Assembly: GCF_905404315.1 (NCBI RefSeq)
Contig: NC_066286.1
Span: 5,525,501-5,589,500, forward strand
Direction: 5' to 3'
Length of the DNA stretch: 64,000 bases
DNA from: Leptidea sinapis
Lineage: Eukaryota > Arthropoda > Insecta > Lepidoptera > Pieridae
Shown: positions 10,852 to 21,300 of the stretch, one piece after another
Position numbering within the stretch: the first letter of the stretch is position 1
How the letters are laid out: every line of letters starts with the position of its first letter
Made by a program: the position numbers and the translations under genes
Notes under the pieces: model-generated
Databases searched by the model: none
Told to the model about the DNA's origin: nothing
The model's input: only the letters and a program-made list of their open reading frames with translations

Positions 10852-11111
10852 ACAATAATAATTATAATATTGATACACTATTACACAAATTATCTTGCCC
10901 CAAATTAGGCATAGCCTGTACTATCTATGGGTACAAGACAACGATATATTTAATACGAAATACTTACTTAAAAATACATATAAACATGCATGAAACAAAC
11001 ATCTATATTCACCATATAAACCGTTTAATAAGTTTGAACCTACCGGGATTTCAACCCGGGACCTCTAGCTTAGTAGGTAGGGTCGCTAACCACTCGGCTA
11101 TATAGGTCGTC
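10852..11111 (-). mobile_element. tRNA-headed SINE, copy 2
   Basis: Reverse copy with the head at the right: GGGTTGAAATCCCGG (B-box region with one change) and CTCGGCTATATAGGTCGTC. The tail is ATTATAATATTGA-like. It lost part of its middle ('tgaatatagatg...aacggtttatat'). Confidence 0.8.
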
Positions 11112-11465
11112 TATGAGAGATTACTTCAAACAGCAAAACCAAGCAATTGCGGTAAACGCTATCGTCAGGCGCTGCTTAATGTAGGATTAACACTATTAAA
11201 GAGGATATCCTCCTCAGCGCTCATATGTCACAAGTTAGTACCATTTGTTCCTTTACAAATCTCATTAAAATGCTAAGCCCCCGATTTCACCAATGACACT
11301 TTAAACTGAGTTTAATAAAACTCAGGTTTACGTAAAGGAGTTCAAATGCCAATCTTGATCTCGACTAAATACAAAGCGATTTCTTTTTAGCTTGTTTTAA
11401 ACTGAGTTTACATGTCCTAAACAATAGAATGTTTCAAATGTAGAGTAAAGTACAGTAGTAAATGT
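11112..11465. other. Nothing recognised
   Basis: Two similar segments 'ttaaactgagttta' at 11302 and 11397 suggest a short internal duplication. No frame or known repeat. Confidence 0.4.
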
Positions 11466-11768
11466 ACCAGTGGGAGGCTCCCTTGCACAGGATACCAGCT
11501 AGATTATGGGTACCACAACAGCACCTATTTCTGCCGTAAAGCAGTAAAAATTACTGTGTTTCGATCTGAAGGGCACCGTAGCTAGTGAATTTACTGGGCA
11601 AATGAGACTTAACATCTTATGTCTCATGGTGGCGAGCGCTACTGTAGTGTCTGTCAGAAGTTGGGGTTTTTCAAGAATCCTGAGCGGACTGCATTGATGG
11701 GCAGGGCGTTTCAATTACCATCAGCTGAACGTCCTGCTCATCTCATCTCTAATTTTTCATAAAAAAAT
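11466..11768 (+). repeat. F1 repeat copy
   Basis: Complete from ACCAGTGGGAGGCTCC to 'catctctaatttttcat' and A7. A small deletion lies at 11547-11550 (the 'taatgtgtaaacattact' stem is shortened). Confidence 0.8.
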
Positions 11769-12334
11769 TGTTAAATTTCAATATTTCTATTACAATAACG
11801 ACAGTGACAGCTATTGAACGCGATCAAATAAGTTGAACGTCCAAAATTCGGCGGTCAGCATTTAAACGCGTTAAGGCTATAACTACGTTTAGCTTGCGTT
11901 GGTGAAATTAGAATTGAATCTGTGAACTCGTTTGCAGGCGTAAGCTTAGTTCAAAGTGTTCTAATCACGTACTATTTCAATGGTGAAATCGAGGCTAAGA
12001 CTGGGCTGTTGTATAGAAATCAGAGGACATAATAAAATCTAGCCCAATAGAGACAGTTGATCTTTGCAATGTTTCTTTCAATACAGTTGTTAAACATGGC
12101 GTGCTTTCAGAGGCTATATTTGTGTATCGAACGTTAAAAATCCTCGCCTTCGGCTCGGGGATGTTAATAACGGCTCGTTTGCATTAAACTATTTTCCAGC
12201 CTTGTATCACAATACTATTGTATACTCATCAACCATCATAATATATAGCACTCAAATAAATACAAATAGTTTATTTTGCCTCAAAAACTTAGTACCAAAC
12301 CAACCAAACGGACTAAACCATGTACCAAGGTTTC
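11769..12334. other. Nothing recognised
   Basis: No coding potential; moderate AT-richness. No repeat matched within the window. Confidence 0.45.
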
Positions 12335-12645
12335 ACCAGTGGCCGGCTCCTTCGCACCGGATGCCGGCTAGATTATGGGTACCACAACGGCGCCTATTTC
12401 TGCCGTAAGAAGTTATGTGTAAACATTACTGTGTTTCGGTCTGAAGGGCACCGTAGCTAGTGAAATTACTGGGCAAATGAGACTTAACGTCTTATGTCTC
12501 AAGGTGGCGAGCGTAGTTGTAGTGCCGCTGAGAATTTTTAGGTTTTTCAATAATCTTGAGCAGCACTGCATTGTACAGGGCGTAATAATAACTATCAGCC
12601 GAACGTCCTGCTCGTCTCGTCCCTTATTTTCATAAAAAAATGTTA
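12335..12645 (+). repeat. F1 repeat copy
   Basis: Starts CACCAGTGGCCGGCTCC and ends GTCCCTTATTTTCAT with A7. The inner hairpin has several changes. Confidence 0.8.
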
Positions 12646-13081
12646 CTACGCCCTTAAAATACCTACTACACAAGATCTTATTTCACAACCACTTGGTACA
12701 AATATTCAAAAGAAGTTTTACAATAAAATTATTATAGAGATAAACCGCTTTATTTAATTTTCAACAATAGGTATTTAATTAAACTTTGCTTTGCATATGT
12801 TTGATTCTTTTAAATGCAACGTGCTTATAAATTTGTTTGGGCACTGTTTGGATTTACTGAATGCTAGCGGATGCATTGCATTGTTAGGTTAGCGAAGCGG
12901 GTGTGGCTGTGCTTTTTATATTATCCCAGGCTTTGTTAGTTCTTGTGACGCATCATCACTCACTACAGTTTTCATCTCCAGCAACACTGTTTCCCGAAAT
13001 GTCTCCGCGATCGTATATATCTAACGTGAGGCAACGCTCTTGTGATTCCTTTTGGGTTGCAACAACTCCAACTTACATACA
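12646..13081. other. Nothing recognised
   Basis: A short frame at 12903-13088 resembles no family I know. No repeat assigned. Confidence 0.4.
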
Positions 13082-14215
13082 TTTTTAACTTCCCGCTAAG
13101 AAAATTGAAAAATTTCAAAAATTAGGAAGTTATTGGTTTTACGCCGATTTCCAAAATCGATCTCGACGTTTTAAGGTCCAAGGAAGGTTCGCTGATTCCC
13201 GCGATGGTGTCCGTAACTCTGTATGTATGTATGTTTGTTTGTGTGTGTGTGTTTTTTTTTTAATTAATTTATTGCAGTAGCCTTTACAGTGTGTGTGTTT
13301 GTGTGTGGATTAATGTAAACCTCTTATAACTTTGAACGGCTCGACCGATTGTATCGTTGTTCACGCCATTCGAAAGGTTGACCAAACTTAGATTTTGAAT
13401 ACAATTCGGACCGATTCGGATCGGTACATTTTAAGAAATCTCAAAAAAAAATTTTTTTAGAGAGCCTCCTCACAACTCAAGCACATCTCACCTATAACTA
13501 ATAATAAATATAGTTACAAACCTATCTTGGATGACACCGACTCCAAAAATTACTAGTTACGATAACTAGAATTAGATTAATTAATCATTGTTTTGATATA
13601 GTGTTTTTGAAGTCGGTTGTTTTTTTTTGTTCAAATTTTTTTATTTTATGATTTTTGTGAATTTGAAGTACACTGGACAAATTACAAATAATGTAAGTCG
13701 TTAAGAAGTCCCATTGATCATCATATTCGACTACGACAATTACTTGGCCATATCTATGTAATGGTAGATGACTTAAATATCCGGATACCATAAAAAAGAT
13801 TCGGCCGAGTATCGTTAATTTGCTCCTTAGAATTAAAGAGTTCCGTTACTTTGTCATGGATTCCGTAATCAGAACCCAACCAAACTCTCACCAAACTATC
13901 TTTAAAGTATATCCTTCCAATAAAAAAAGAATCATCGAAATCGGTTGGCGCGATATTGAGTTACTCGTAATTTAACATCCACTTTGCTATACGTATGTAT
14001 AGCAAATTTAAGACTTTTATGGTTTTCTCATGGATGCCATTATCAGATTGGGACCAAATACAATGGGATCATACGGGAAGCACCAGCGTTCAAATAAAAA
14101 AAGAATTATCAAATTCGGTTTCACCCAGTCGAAAGTATTGAGGTAACAAACATAAAAAAACATACCGATGAATTGAGAACCTCCTCTTTTTTTGAAGTCG
14201 GTTAAAAAATAGGAT
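13082..14215 (+). repeat. F6 repeat (about 1.1 kb)
   Basis: Bounded by 'acttcccgctaagaaaatt' and TTTTTGAAGTCGGTTAAAAA. Motif GAAGTCGGTTGTTTTTTTT occurs near 13609, and related 'gaagtcggtt' at the right end. It contains a GT-rich patch (13215-13310) and a perfect palindrome TTTGCTATAC-GTAT-GTATAGCAAA (13983-14006). A shorter relative is at 27241-27490. No intact frame, so probably a non-autonomous or dead element. Confidence 0.55.
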
Positions 14216-14369
14216 CAATTTCGTATATGACTCGACATGTTTAAAGTCTTTTCAAACAAATAATCTTTTACAAAAATTCTATTACAACGTAAAAGATTAT
14301 GAAAATTATATGTGTGGCAATGAGCTACGATAATGGCTTTGAGCTTTCAACTACTTGTATGAAAATATG

Positions 14370-14530
14370 GCTCTTATTGTTCAAGTAGACGTTTTTAGAG
14401 TGGCAATAAATTTTTTGCCACTTGAATTCAAAGCTCAGCTTTGTAAAGTAGTGAAATTTCTCAAAGTTAAACATTCATAAGTGTTATTTTGAACCCTAAT
14501 TGAATAAATATTTTTTGGAATACAGCTGTT
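14370..14530 (+). mobile_element. F8 LINE 3' UTR, second copy
   Basis: Contains 'gtggcaataaattttttgcc', 'caaagctcagctttgtaaag', 'cattcataagtgtta' and ends TTGAATAAATATTTTTTGG, in the same order as 4845-5040. Confidence 0.55.
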
Positions 14531-14538
14531 ATAGTTAT

Positions 14539-14666
14539 TTATGCAACTGTTGTGCAACAAGGGGTATTAAAACACGAATGTGGATTTATCTCACGAGGCG
14601 AAGCCGAGTGTGATAATAGTTTCACATGAGTGTTTTAATACCTAATTATCAACAGTTGCATACAAG
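14539..14666. repeat. Palindromic repeat
   Basis: Outer arms GCAACTGTTG (14551) and CAACAGTTGC, then inner arms GGTATTAAAACAC and GTGTTTTAATACC, surround a GC-richer centre (CGAGGCGAAGCCGAGTGTGA). It is a foldback-type small element without a frame. Confidence 0.55.
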
Positions 14667-14668
14667 AC

Positions 14669-15233
14669 TTTATTTACACCCAGAATATGAATATTCTAAA
14701 AGATTCTGAAACAGTTAGCTTACTGTTAACACTAAAACACCAGTCCTAGTAGTAACCTAATATCATTCATTACTGATTATATACATATAAACTAAGTATT
14801 GAAACAATTATTTATTTTAGTAGTAATTTACATTTTGTATAGTGCAATAATTAAAATTCACTCGAATATAATGTCCTTTTGCAGCGTTTAATATGAATCG
14901 CTCATTTTTTGTAAACAAAACGATAAAAATATCGGAGCAAAATGGCGGGGATTCGAATAACCTACTTTTTTTACGACGCTGTGGAACGCGCGTAAACGAA
15001 AATGTTTTTTTTTTTAAATTCATACAGATACCACGCATCGAGCAATAAGAATGTGGCTGTCTGTTGAAACTCTTTGCGCATGAAGGGATTGAAAAAAAAC
15101 ATAGGAATGTTGTTATGAAATTCAGTACAACATTACAACACTCGTTTGGATGATGAGGGTGTTTTAATGTTGGCAATAAGCAAACTCTTTCAGAATCTTT
15201 AATAGAAGATTTAAAGCATGGGTGTAGATAAAT
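14669..15233. mobile_element. Foldback element with ~70-bp inverted arms
   Basis: The left arm (14669-14741; 'tttatttacaccc', 'aaagattctgaaaca', 'taacactaaaacacc') is inverted at 15158-15233 ('gggtgttttaatgttgg', 'tttcagaatctttaa', 'gggtgtagataaa'). The 139-codon - strand frame between them (14817-15236) resembles nothing I know and is cysteine-rich only by chance, as far as I can see. It directly abuts the palindrome on its left. Confidence 0.55.
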
Positions 15234-15408
15234 CAATTTACACGATTAAAACTGTGTGAAATAAAATTCAATAGTTATATAATTTTAACAGTAATATATA
15301 TCACTACTTCGTGATGCACAATTAATATTTCCAACTTAGAGTAAAGAATATAGAATAGTACAGGTACAGGTACAGATACGATACGATTTAGATCGCATAG
15401 CCCTAATA

Positions 15409-16645
15409 CGTAGGTCACACTAAAAGTTTTGCGTAATTTAAAAAAATAACATGTTATAACCAAAATGTTATGTTTATTGTTTTTCAAAATACTCTCCTTC
15501 ACATTTTAAACATTTTTTCATGCGATCGAACCATTTTTTAAAACAGGAGGACCACAGTTCTGTAGGCATGTTTTCTACGTGCTGATTGAACGCTATCAAT
15601 GCCTCTTCGGAATTGGTAAAAGTGAAACTTCTCATCAAATCTTTGATTTTGGGGAAAATACAGAAATCACAGGGTGCTAGGTCGGGGCTATGTGCAGGAT
15701 GGGTGACAAGTTGTACTTTTTCGGAAGCTAAAAATGGCTTAGTTTTGTTGGCCGTGTGTGAAGAAGAGTTGTCATGATGAAGGAGAACGCGGCTTTTCGC
15801 GCGGTAAACAAATGGTAGAATACCACTCGGCATTAACACTCTTTTGATCTTCAAGTGGAATTGTGCAGATGGGACCCGTAGCTGAGAAAAATAATGCGAT
15901 TATTTTTTTACCAACGTTTCTCGCCTGCCTCACTTTTGTTGGCCTGTTCACATTTTCAAACACCCATTCACAAGATTGCTGATTTTTTCGGGTTCAAAAC
16001 AATAAATCCACGTTTCGTCTCCTGTGACAATGTCATAAATAGCATGTCGGTGGTCGTACTTCATTAGCATCTGTGAGCACCATTCCACAAGAGCCTGCGT
16101 CTGCTGCGCTGTCAGTTTCCGAACTTTCAATTATTCATCGTGTAAAATTTTCTGAATTTGGCTCATACCAATCCCCAATAGTCCTCGAATTGTCTCACAG
16201 GTAATCAGCGGGCGTAAAAATTTTCTTCATTTAGCCGCTTAACTGTAGCCACATTATTATCGTTGACGGCAGTTGAAGACCGCCCTTCACGAAATTCGTC
16301 ATGTAAAGAAACCCGACCTCTCTCTAATTCGGCAAACCATCGCCTCACGGTGTTCAAGCAAGGTGCTTCTCTCCCAAAAGCATTTTGAGGATGAGCGGCA
16401 CAGTCTTGCGGAGATAGAGAACTTTTAAAATCATAAAAATCATCGCTCTAAAATCTTTTCGACTTAATTCCATTTCCATTGCGTACGTAGAACTTTGTTG
16501 TGTGATAAAAAACAAATGACAAATGATTTCCCGCCAGTTGCTTCTTTATATTACTTAGAAGGTTGCAACTTTTCAAAAAATATAACATTCGAAATTCAAA
16601 TAGTTCCGACTAGCTAGAAGTGCAAAACTTTTAGTGTGCCCCATG
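15409..16645 (-). mobile_element. mariner element (1.24 kb, decayed)
   Basis: Ends are inverted repeats: a core of CACACTAAAAGTTTTGC at 15416-15432 and its exact inverse at 16622-16638. With the outer bases the TIR is ~24 bp. TA lies just outside on both sides (15407-15408 and 16646-16647), the target duplication of the Tc1/mariner superfamily. Length is right for a complete mariner. The transposase inside is broken. Confidence 0.9.
15474..16479 (-). pseudogene. mariner transposase pseudogene
   Basis: The product would be a DD34D transposase (cut-and-paste, binds the TIRs). The frame can be followed from a start at 16479 (MEMELSRKDFRAMIF), through a helix-turn-helix region with LNTVRRWFAELERG, to GDETWIYCFEP (first Asp), SVNAEWYSTICLP, LLHHDNSSSH (second Asp) and HPAHSPDLAPCDF (third Asp), ending at 15474. 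The catalytic residues survive, but the frame changes at least twice: near 15950 after ISNLVNGCLK, and near 15840 after WYSTICLP. There is also damage near 16130-16230. It is therefore inactive. Size (~335 codons) is normal. Confidence 0.9.
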
Positions 16646-16744
16646 TAACCTAAGTTGCCTCTCTTGCCTCTTTTGAAGACGTTAAGGTTGTTTTCTTTAA
16701 AAAATAATGTTATCTGGATATTTATTTATTTACACAAATAAAAT

Positions 16745-17134
16745 TTGAAAACAAAATTTTACGAACGATGCAGACTCGAACCCACGACCTCTCGCGACCG
16801 TGGGAGTGCTCTTCCAACTGCGCTAACCGTTCGAGTGACGTATCCTCATAAAATCCTGTATGCATTGTTCAACTCTCAGGATGTGGCTTCGTATACAGGA
16901 TCTACTTTACAGTTGATAACCTGCTCAACCCCAATATTTGCATATTAGGAAATTGACTTGAGATGTCGCTCTTGTAAATCTAAACAATTTGTTATGTTTT
17001 TAAAGTGATAATTCTCACTTCTGGGATTAATACACAGGTCCAAATAAAATATTGTTTTCAAATTTTACTTGTGTATTAATCCCAGAAGTGAGGGTTATCA
17101 CTTTAAAAACATAACAAATTGTTCAGATTCATTT
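16745..17134 (-). repeat. tRNA-like palindromic repeat, copy P1
   Basis: A tRNA-like module on the - strand (16763-16832) has D-arm GTTAGCGCAGTTGGAAGAGC and T-loop GGTTCGAGT. It is followed by a body ('acaggatctactttacagtt', 'gcatattaggaaattgact'). The body ends in a 59-bp inverted pair: 16977-17035 and 17071-17129, around 'attaatcccagaagtgag'. The anticodon arm of the module is mutated. The same unit makes up P2 (56405-57460) and P3 (63345-64000). Confidence 0.7.
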
Positions 17135-17454
17135 ATTTATTCAATACTTACGTGCAGCAAACGGTTATATAAATCGGTAATTTATGATACACAATTAATA
17201 TTTCCAACTTAGAGTAAAATACATGACTTAGTTGACAGTTTGACCTCGATTTGCAACAACCGGGGTACCCCCCGCTCCCCGCACCCAGCACCTGCTGGGT
17301 TGGACTGGGGTTGGGGTGCCCGAACTCCGGGGTCGTTGACTCTTGAAAGTTAGAATTAATGGTCATTGAAGAATCTATACACTAAGTTTGAGATTTATAT
17401 AGCTTACTTATACTTTGCTCAGACTTTACTTACGTAAAACATACCTACTCTTTG
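17135..17454. other. Unassigned; GC-rich core
   Basis: 17160-17215 repeats a motif from 15310-15345 ('cacaattaatatttccaact'). 17225-17345 is GC-rich, with runs of G and C that can pair with each other (GGGGTACCCCCCG, 'gggttggggtgcccgaactc'). No coding assignment. Confidence 0.4.
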
Positions 17455-17735
17455 TATTTTTTATGGAAAAAGGAGGACAAACGAGCGTACGGGTCACCTG
17501 GTGTTAAGTGATCACCGCCGCCCACATTCTCTTGCAACACGTGAGGAATTACAGGAGCGTTGCCGGCTTTTAAGGAAGGTATACGCGCTTCTTTTGAAGG
17601 TACCCATGTCGTATCCTCCCGGAAACACCGCACAATGAAGCTCATTCCACAGCTTTGTAGTATGAGGAAAAAAGCTCCTTGAAAAGCGCACAGTGGAGGA
17701 CCGCCACACAATCAGATGGTGGGGACGATATACTG
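17455..17735 (-). mobile_element. F2 LINE 3' end with C-terminal codons
   Basis: The - strand frame reads MWRSSTVRFSRSFFPHTTKL then WNELHCAVFPGGYDMGTFK and RQRSCNSSRVARECGRR. This is the usual tail of a lepidopteran LINE polyprotein. The + strand begins with TTTTTTATGGAAAAAGGAGG, i.e. a poly(A)-side terminus on the - strand. 5' truncated. Confidence 0.75.
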
Positions 17736-17954
17736 TTTATATCGATTTCGTTTTTATAGTCATTTGACAGCTGAAATTATGCTAAGCTTTAGCTAAGACA
17801 GTCGAAAACAAAAGTCAAGTTCGCATTTTATTACACTTCGCTAAGTTTTACTTAAGTAACATCTGAGCTAAGTCTAAGTACTAAGATCTAAGTCTATAGA
17901 TCTCAGCCTTAATCGTATAGGTCCTCTATTATTAAGAATCGACAAGGTGTGTTA
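17736..17954. other. Unassigned
   Basis: Several overlapping 'taagtctaagt / aagatctaagtc' repeats near 17860-17900. No gene. Confidence 0.4.
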
Positions 17955-18222
17955 TCAATATTTTTATGAAAATAGGGATGAACACGTTGTTCAGCTGATG
18001 GTAATTAATACGCCCTGCCCATTACAATGCAGTGCCGCTCAGGATTCTTGAATAACCTCAAAAATTCTGAGCGGCACAATTGCGCTTGTCACTTTGAGAC
18101 ATAAGGTGTTAAGTCTTACTTGCCCAATAATTTCACTAGCTACGGCGCGCTGGAGACCGACACAAAAATGTTTACACGTTGTTTTTACCACGCGTAGTAT
18201 CCATAATCTAGCTGGCATCAGG
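17955..18222 (-). repeat. F1 repeat copy
   Basis: Runs from TTTTTATGAAAATAGGGATG to CTAGCTGGCATCAGGTG, with an intact GCCGCTCAGGATTCTTG hairpin. Its right end is fused directly to a LINE fragment. Confidence 0.75.
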
Positions 18223-18290
18223 TGAAACACACACAATGAAGCGACGTCTCTATGCAACACCAGGTGATCGAGCCGTTCACAGAGCACTGG
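18222..18290 (-). pseudogene. LINE C-terminal coding scrap
   Basis: The complement encodes CERLDHLVLHRDVASLCVF, matching the LCERLDHLALRRDVASLCVF frame at 60410-60665. It is the upstream neighbour of the F2 tail in a full element. Confidence 0.65.
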
Positions 18291-18828
18291 TGGGCTTTAC
18301 AGGACGGCCTCTGCGTAGCGGCCGCGTTGAGGCCGTTGGAACTGACAGCTGTCAGCGGATAACACATGACATGCATAGTGCAGGGTCACTTGAGACTGTC
18401 GTTCCTTGAGCTACAAACAGACATAATGTCAGTTCAACCTATGTGGTAAACACTAACAATTGAACGGCGTTTCCTACGTTTCTTTCACACTTACCACAGC
18501 AGCCGGATCTTATTCATTTTATTATTTAGTCTTTTGTGCAGTGTGTATTCAGAATAGGACAGAAATATATTTAATTACCTTATGGAGTGAAAATAACATG
18601 ACACTTGGTAAACATCATGAAGCAACACATCAGTTCGTAAACGGGCACAACATGGGGTGAAGAATTGATAAAAAAGAAGAATTGAAACTCCCAGCCCATC
18701 TTTACAAAATTGCTAAGCCTACTACTATAGGTGGCTAAAATTATTGGTGGCTATAATTCTAGGTGGCCTTTGCAGTAACAGACAAGAACTATTTATAATT
18801 ATCTCCTATTTAATCGGCTATACTATTT
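18291..18828. other. Nothing recognised
   Basis: GC-richer between 18290 and 18420 (with CTGACAGCTGTCAG palindrome near 18338). The 66-codon frame at 18460-18660 resembles no known family. Confidence 0.4.
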
Positions 18829-19103
18829 GACGACCTGTATAGCCGAGTGTTTAGCGATCCTACCTACAAAGCTAGAGGTCCCGGGTTCGAATCCCGGTAG
18901 GTGAAAGCATTTATATGATGAATATGGATGTTTGTTTCCCGGTCATGGATGTTTAAATGTATTTATGTATGTTTATATGAATTTATGTACGTTTAAGTAA
19001 GTATATTGTATTAAATATATTATTGTCTTGTAACCCATAACACAGGCTATATATGCTTAACTTGGGGCAAGATAATTTGTGTGAAAAGTGTGTCAATATT
19101 ACT
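18829..19103 (+). mobile_element. tRNA-headed SINE, copy 3
   Basis: Nearly identical in order to the copy at 8755: GACGACCTGTATAGCCGAGT, GGTTCGAATCCCGGTAGGTG, and the 'gggcaagataatttgtgtga' end. The ATT tail is almost absent. Few differences from copy 1, so both are young. Confidence 0.85.
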
Positions 19104-19136
19104 ATAGAAAGTAAATGTCAAATAAAGCTTTTATGT

Positions 19137-19275
19137 ATTTTTTTCTTTTTTTTTTGTATTTCAAATGAGCGTACGGGTCACCTGGTGTTAAGTGATCACC
19201 GCCGCCCACATCCTCTAGCAATACCAGAGGAATCAAAGGAGGGTTGCCGGCCTTTAAGGTACCCATGTCGTATCG
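19137..19275 (-). mobile_element. F2 LINE 3' UTR fragment
   Basis: T-rich start, then GAGCGTACGGGTCACCTGGT and 'ccgccgcccacatcctct'. Ends near GGTACCCATGTCGTATCG. It lies directly after the SINE, perhaps inserted next to its tail. Confidence 0.7.
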
Positions 19276-19625
19276 CATCGTGTTTCTTAAAGTTGTGCTC
19301 AATTAGTCCTAGTTTATTGTCTAGTAATTTCTATATGAGCTCTCAGCAAATTATTTAACACAGCTGCGCAACACTATTCTCAATATAAACTTGCGTTAAG
19401 GTAAACACATTATCTCGTGTCAAGCTAGCTAAGTTAAACACACGCGGCCTCGCTTATCTCCAACTTGGCGTGATATAAAACGGTTCTCTGTTAACTTGTT
19501 ACGAACGGAGGTAACGAACACGATGTTATTGTATACACGGTGATACATAATAATATAGCATTATATTATATTAGAGCCGGTGAGAATAAGGGCAAGAGAA
19601 CACGAACTTATACGGGGCACTCAGG
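19276..19625. other. Nothing recognised
   Basis: No coding frame or shared repeat. Confidence 0.4.
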
Positions 19626-19800
19626 AATTCAAATTCAAATATTTTTATTCAAAATAGGAATATCGCTTATTTAAAGTCAAAAACTTCCATCCAACAGAAG
19701 AACGGACACAAGAAACTCAGCGGGCGTCTTTTTTTTTCATAAAAATATGGTTATAATATAATATCGTACAATAAACAGTTAAGTATAATTAAATCACCTG
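19626..19800 (-). mobile_element. F3 LINE 3' UTR fragment
   Basis: The + strand reads AATTCAAATATTTTTATTCA, 'agaagaacggacacaagaaa', 'ctcagcgggcgtcttt', then 'aatatcgtacaataaaca', the inverse of 29220-29405. Confidence 0.7.
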
Positions 19801-20234
19801 GATGTGTTCGCTCTATAATAATACCACTATTAAGAAACGCCATTTATAGTCGATCAAATGACTCGTCTGGTTAAAGGCCATATTTGAAAACATAAAAAAT
19901 CATTATACGAAAATGTTCCCGACGCAGATCCATTTTTCAATGAGACACGATAATTAAATTTAGCTATGAAAAATATAAGAGAAATGTATTTGAATTTAAA
20001 ATGATGAATATTTTTAAATAATCACTATAAGCCAGGGCTAAAAACTCGCACATAAAAACTATTTTTCGTAAAACCTTTCTGAGTGGCTTAGTAATTTAAT
20101 TTTATATTTTATTCAAGCAAATTTTGTAAATTAAGCTGAATTATTTTTGAATTTAAAACCTCTTTTGGTGCGTCGAGCACTTTATTTATTGGGTACTGAA
20201 TGTGACTGAACTTTAACGATCGGTTTGTTACATC
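19801..20234. other. Nothing recognised
   Basis: AT-rich; no frame or shared repeat identified. Confidence 0.4.
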
Positions 20235-20615
20235 ATCATCAACCGGAAGACGTCCACTGCTGGGCAAAGGCCTCACCCAAAAATTTCCTCGACGATCGGT
20301 CCTGCGCTGCCCTCATCCAACGTATTCCAGCGATCTTGACACTATCGTCGGTCCGGTGGGGGGCCTAACAACACTGGGTATACCGGTACGTGGTCGCCAT
20401 TCGAGGACTTTCCTGCCCTAACGGTCATATGTCCGTCCAACTACGTGCCCTGCCCACTGCTACTTCAGTTTCACAATCATTTGGGCTATGTTGGTGACTT
20501 TGGTTCTCCTAAGGATCTCCTCATTTCTGATTCGATCTCGCAGGGAAACTCCGAGCATAGCCCTCTCCATTGCCCTCTAAGCGACCATGAGCTTTCTCAT
20601 AAGATGAAAAAAGAT
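20235..20615 (-). pseudogene. RTE-like LINE C-terminal remnant
   Basis: The - strand sequence is a decayed version of the RTE-type tail (HVVGRTYD-like, then WRPRTGIPSVVRPPTGPTI, ending near SSGRLPVD). The + strand has the hallmark CAACCGGAAGACGTCCACTG. It aligns by eye over most of its length with 24483-24838. Confidence 0.65.
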
Positions 20616-21175
20616 AAAGATGTACTCACTTTCCGTGAACACAGTTCTATACCTATTGGGTCTAATTAAACTTACTTTGATGAAATTTGCATTACAGTCG
20701 GCTGCCTGACATTATGTTATTTAGCTGACTTTTTTGGATCACTTAGTGTAGTAACATGATGTAGAATTTTTAGTTCAAGACATGGTCAAAGTAGTAAAAG
20801 CTTTCATATTGTCCTTACAACACTCAATAACTCATGAGGAAAACATTAGACAGTTAATGTTTAGTTGGTTTTCGCAAAAGTACTACTGTGAAATGTTATT
20901 AGGTACCTATAAGTCCATTAAAATTTTTTACTAAATACAATGATATATTAAAATTATATAACACAACTATAAAGAATCTTCAATTCACTAAATATACCTA
21001 CTAAAATAATATTCTGTCATTTGTATTACTTCCATGCAAATCAAATTATGCATTCGATTATTGAGGAAGAAATGAATGACTAGACTCAACTAATAATAAA
21101 AAAAAGACGTGTGGCACTCAGGGACTGCCGCGGTAAAGCTATTGCATAGCATTTTTTATCAAATTATGCAATAAT
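20616..21175. other. Nothing recognised
   Basis: AT-rich with no clear frame or repeat. Confidence 0.45.
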
Positions 21176-21300
21176 AATTATTTATTTATTTTATTTATCA
21201 GTAAAATTTAACTTGCAAGATTTGATTACAAACAGACAACGGGACAGGCGAAACTAAATAAAAATGCTTGGCATAAAAATTAAAAAAACGTGATAAAAAA
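21176..21300 (-). mobile_element. LINE 3' UTR fragment
   Basis: Starts ATAATTATTTATTTATTTTA and continues 'gattacaaacagacaacggg', the inverse of a LINE 3' end with an AAAT-type tail. Confidence 0.45.
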
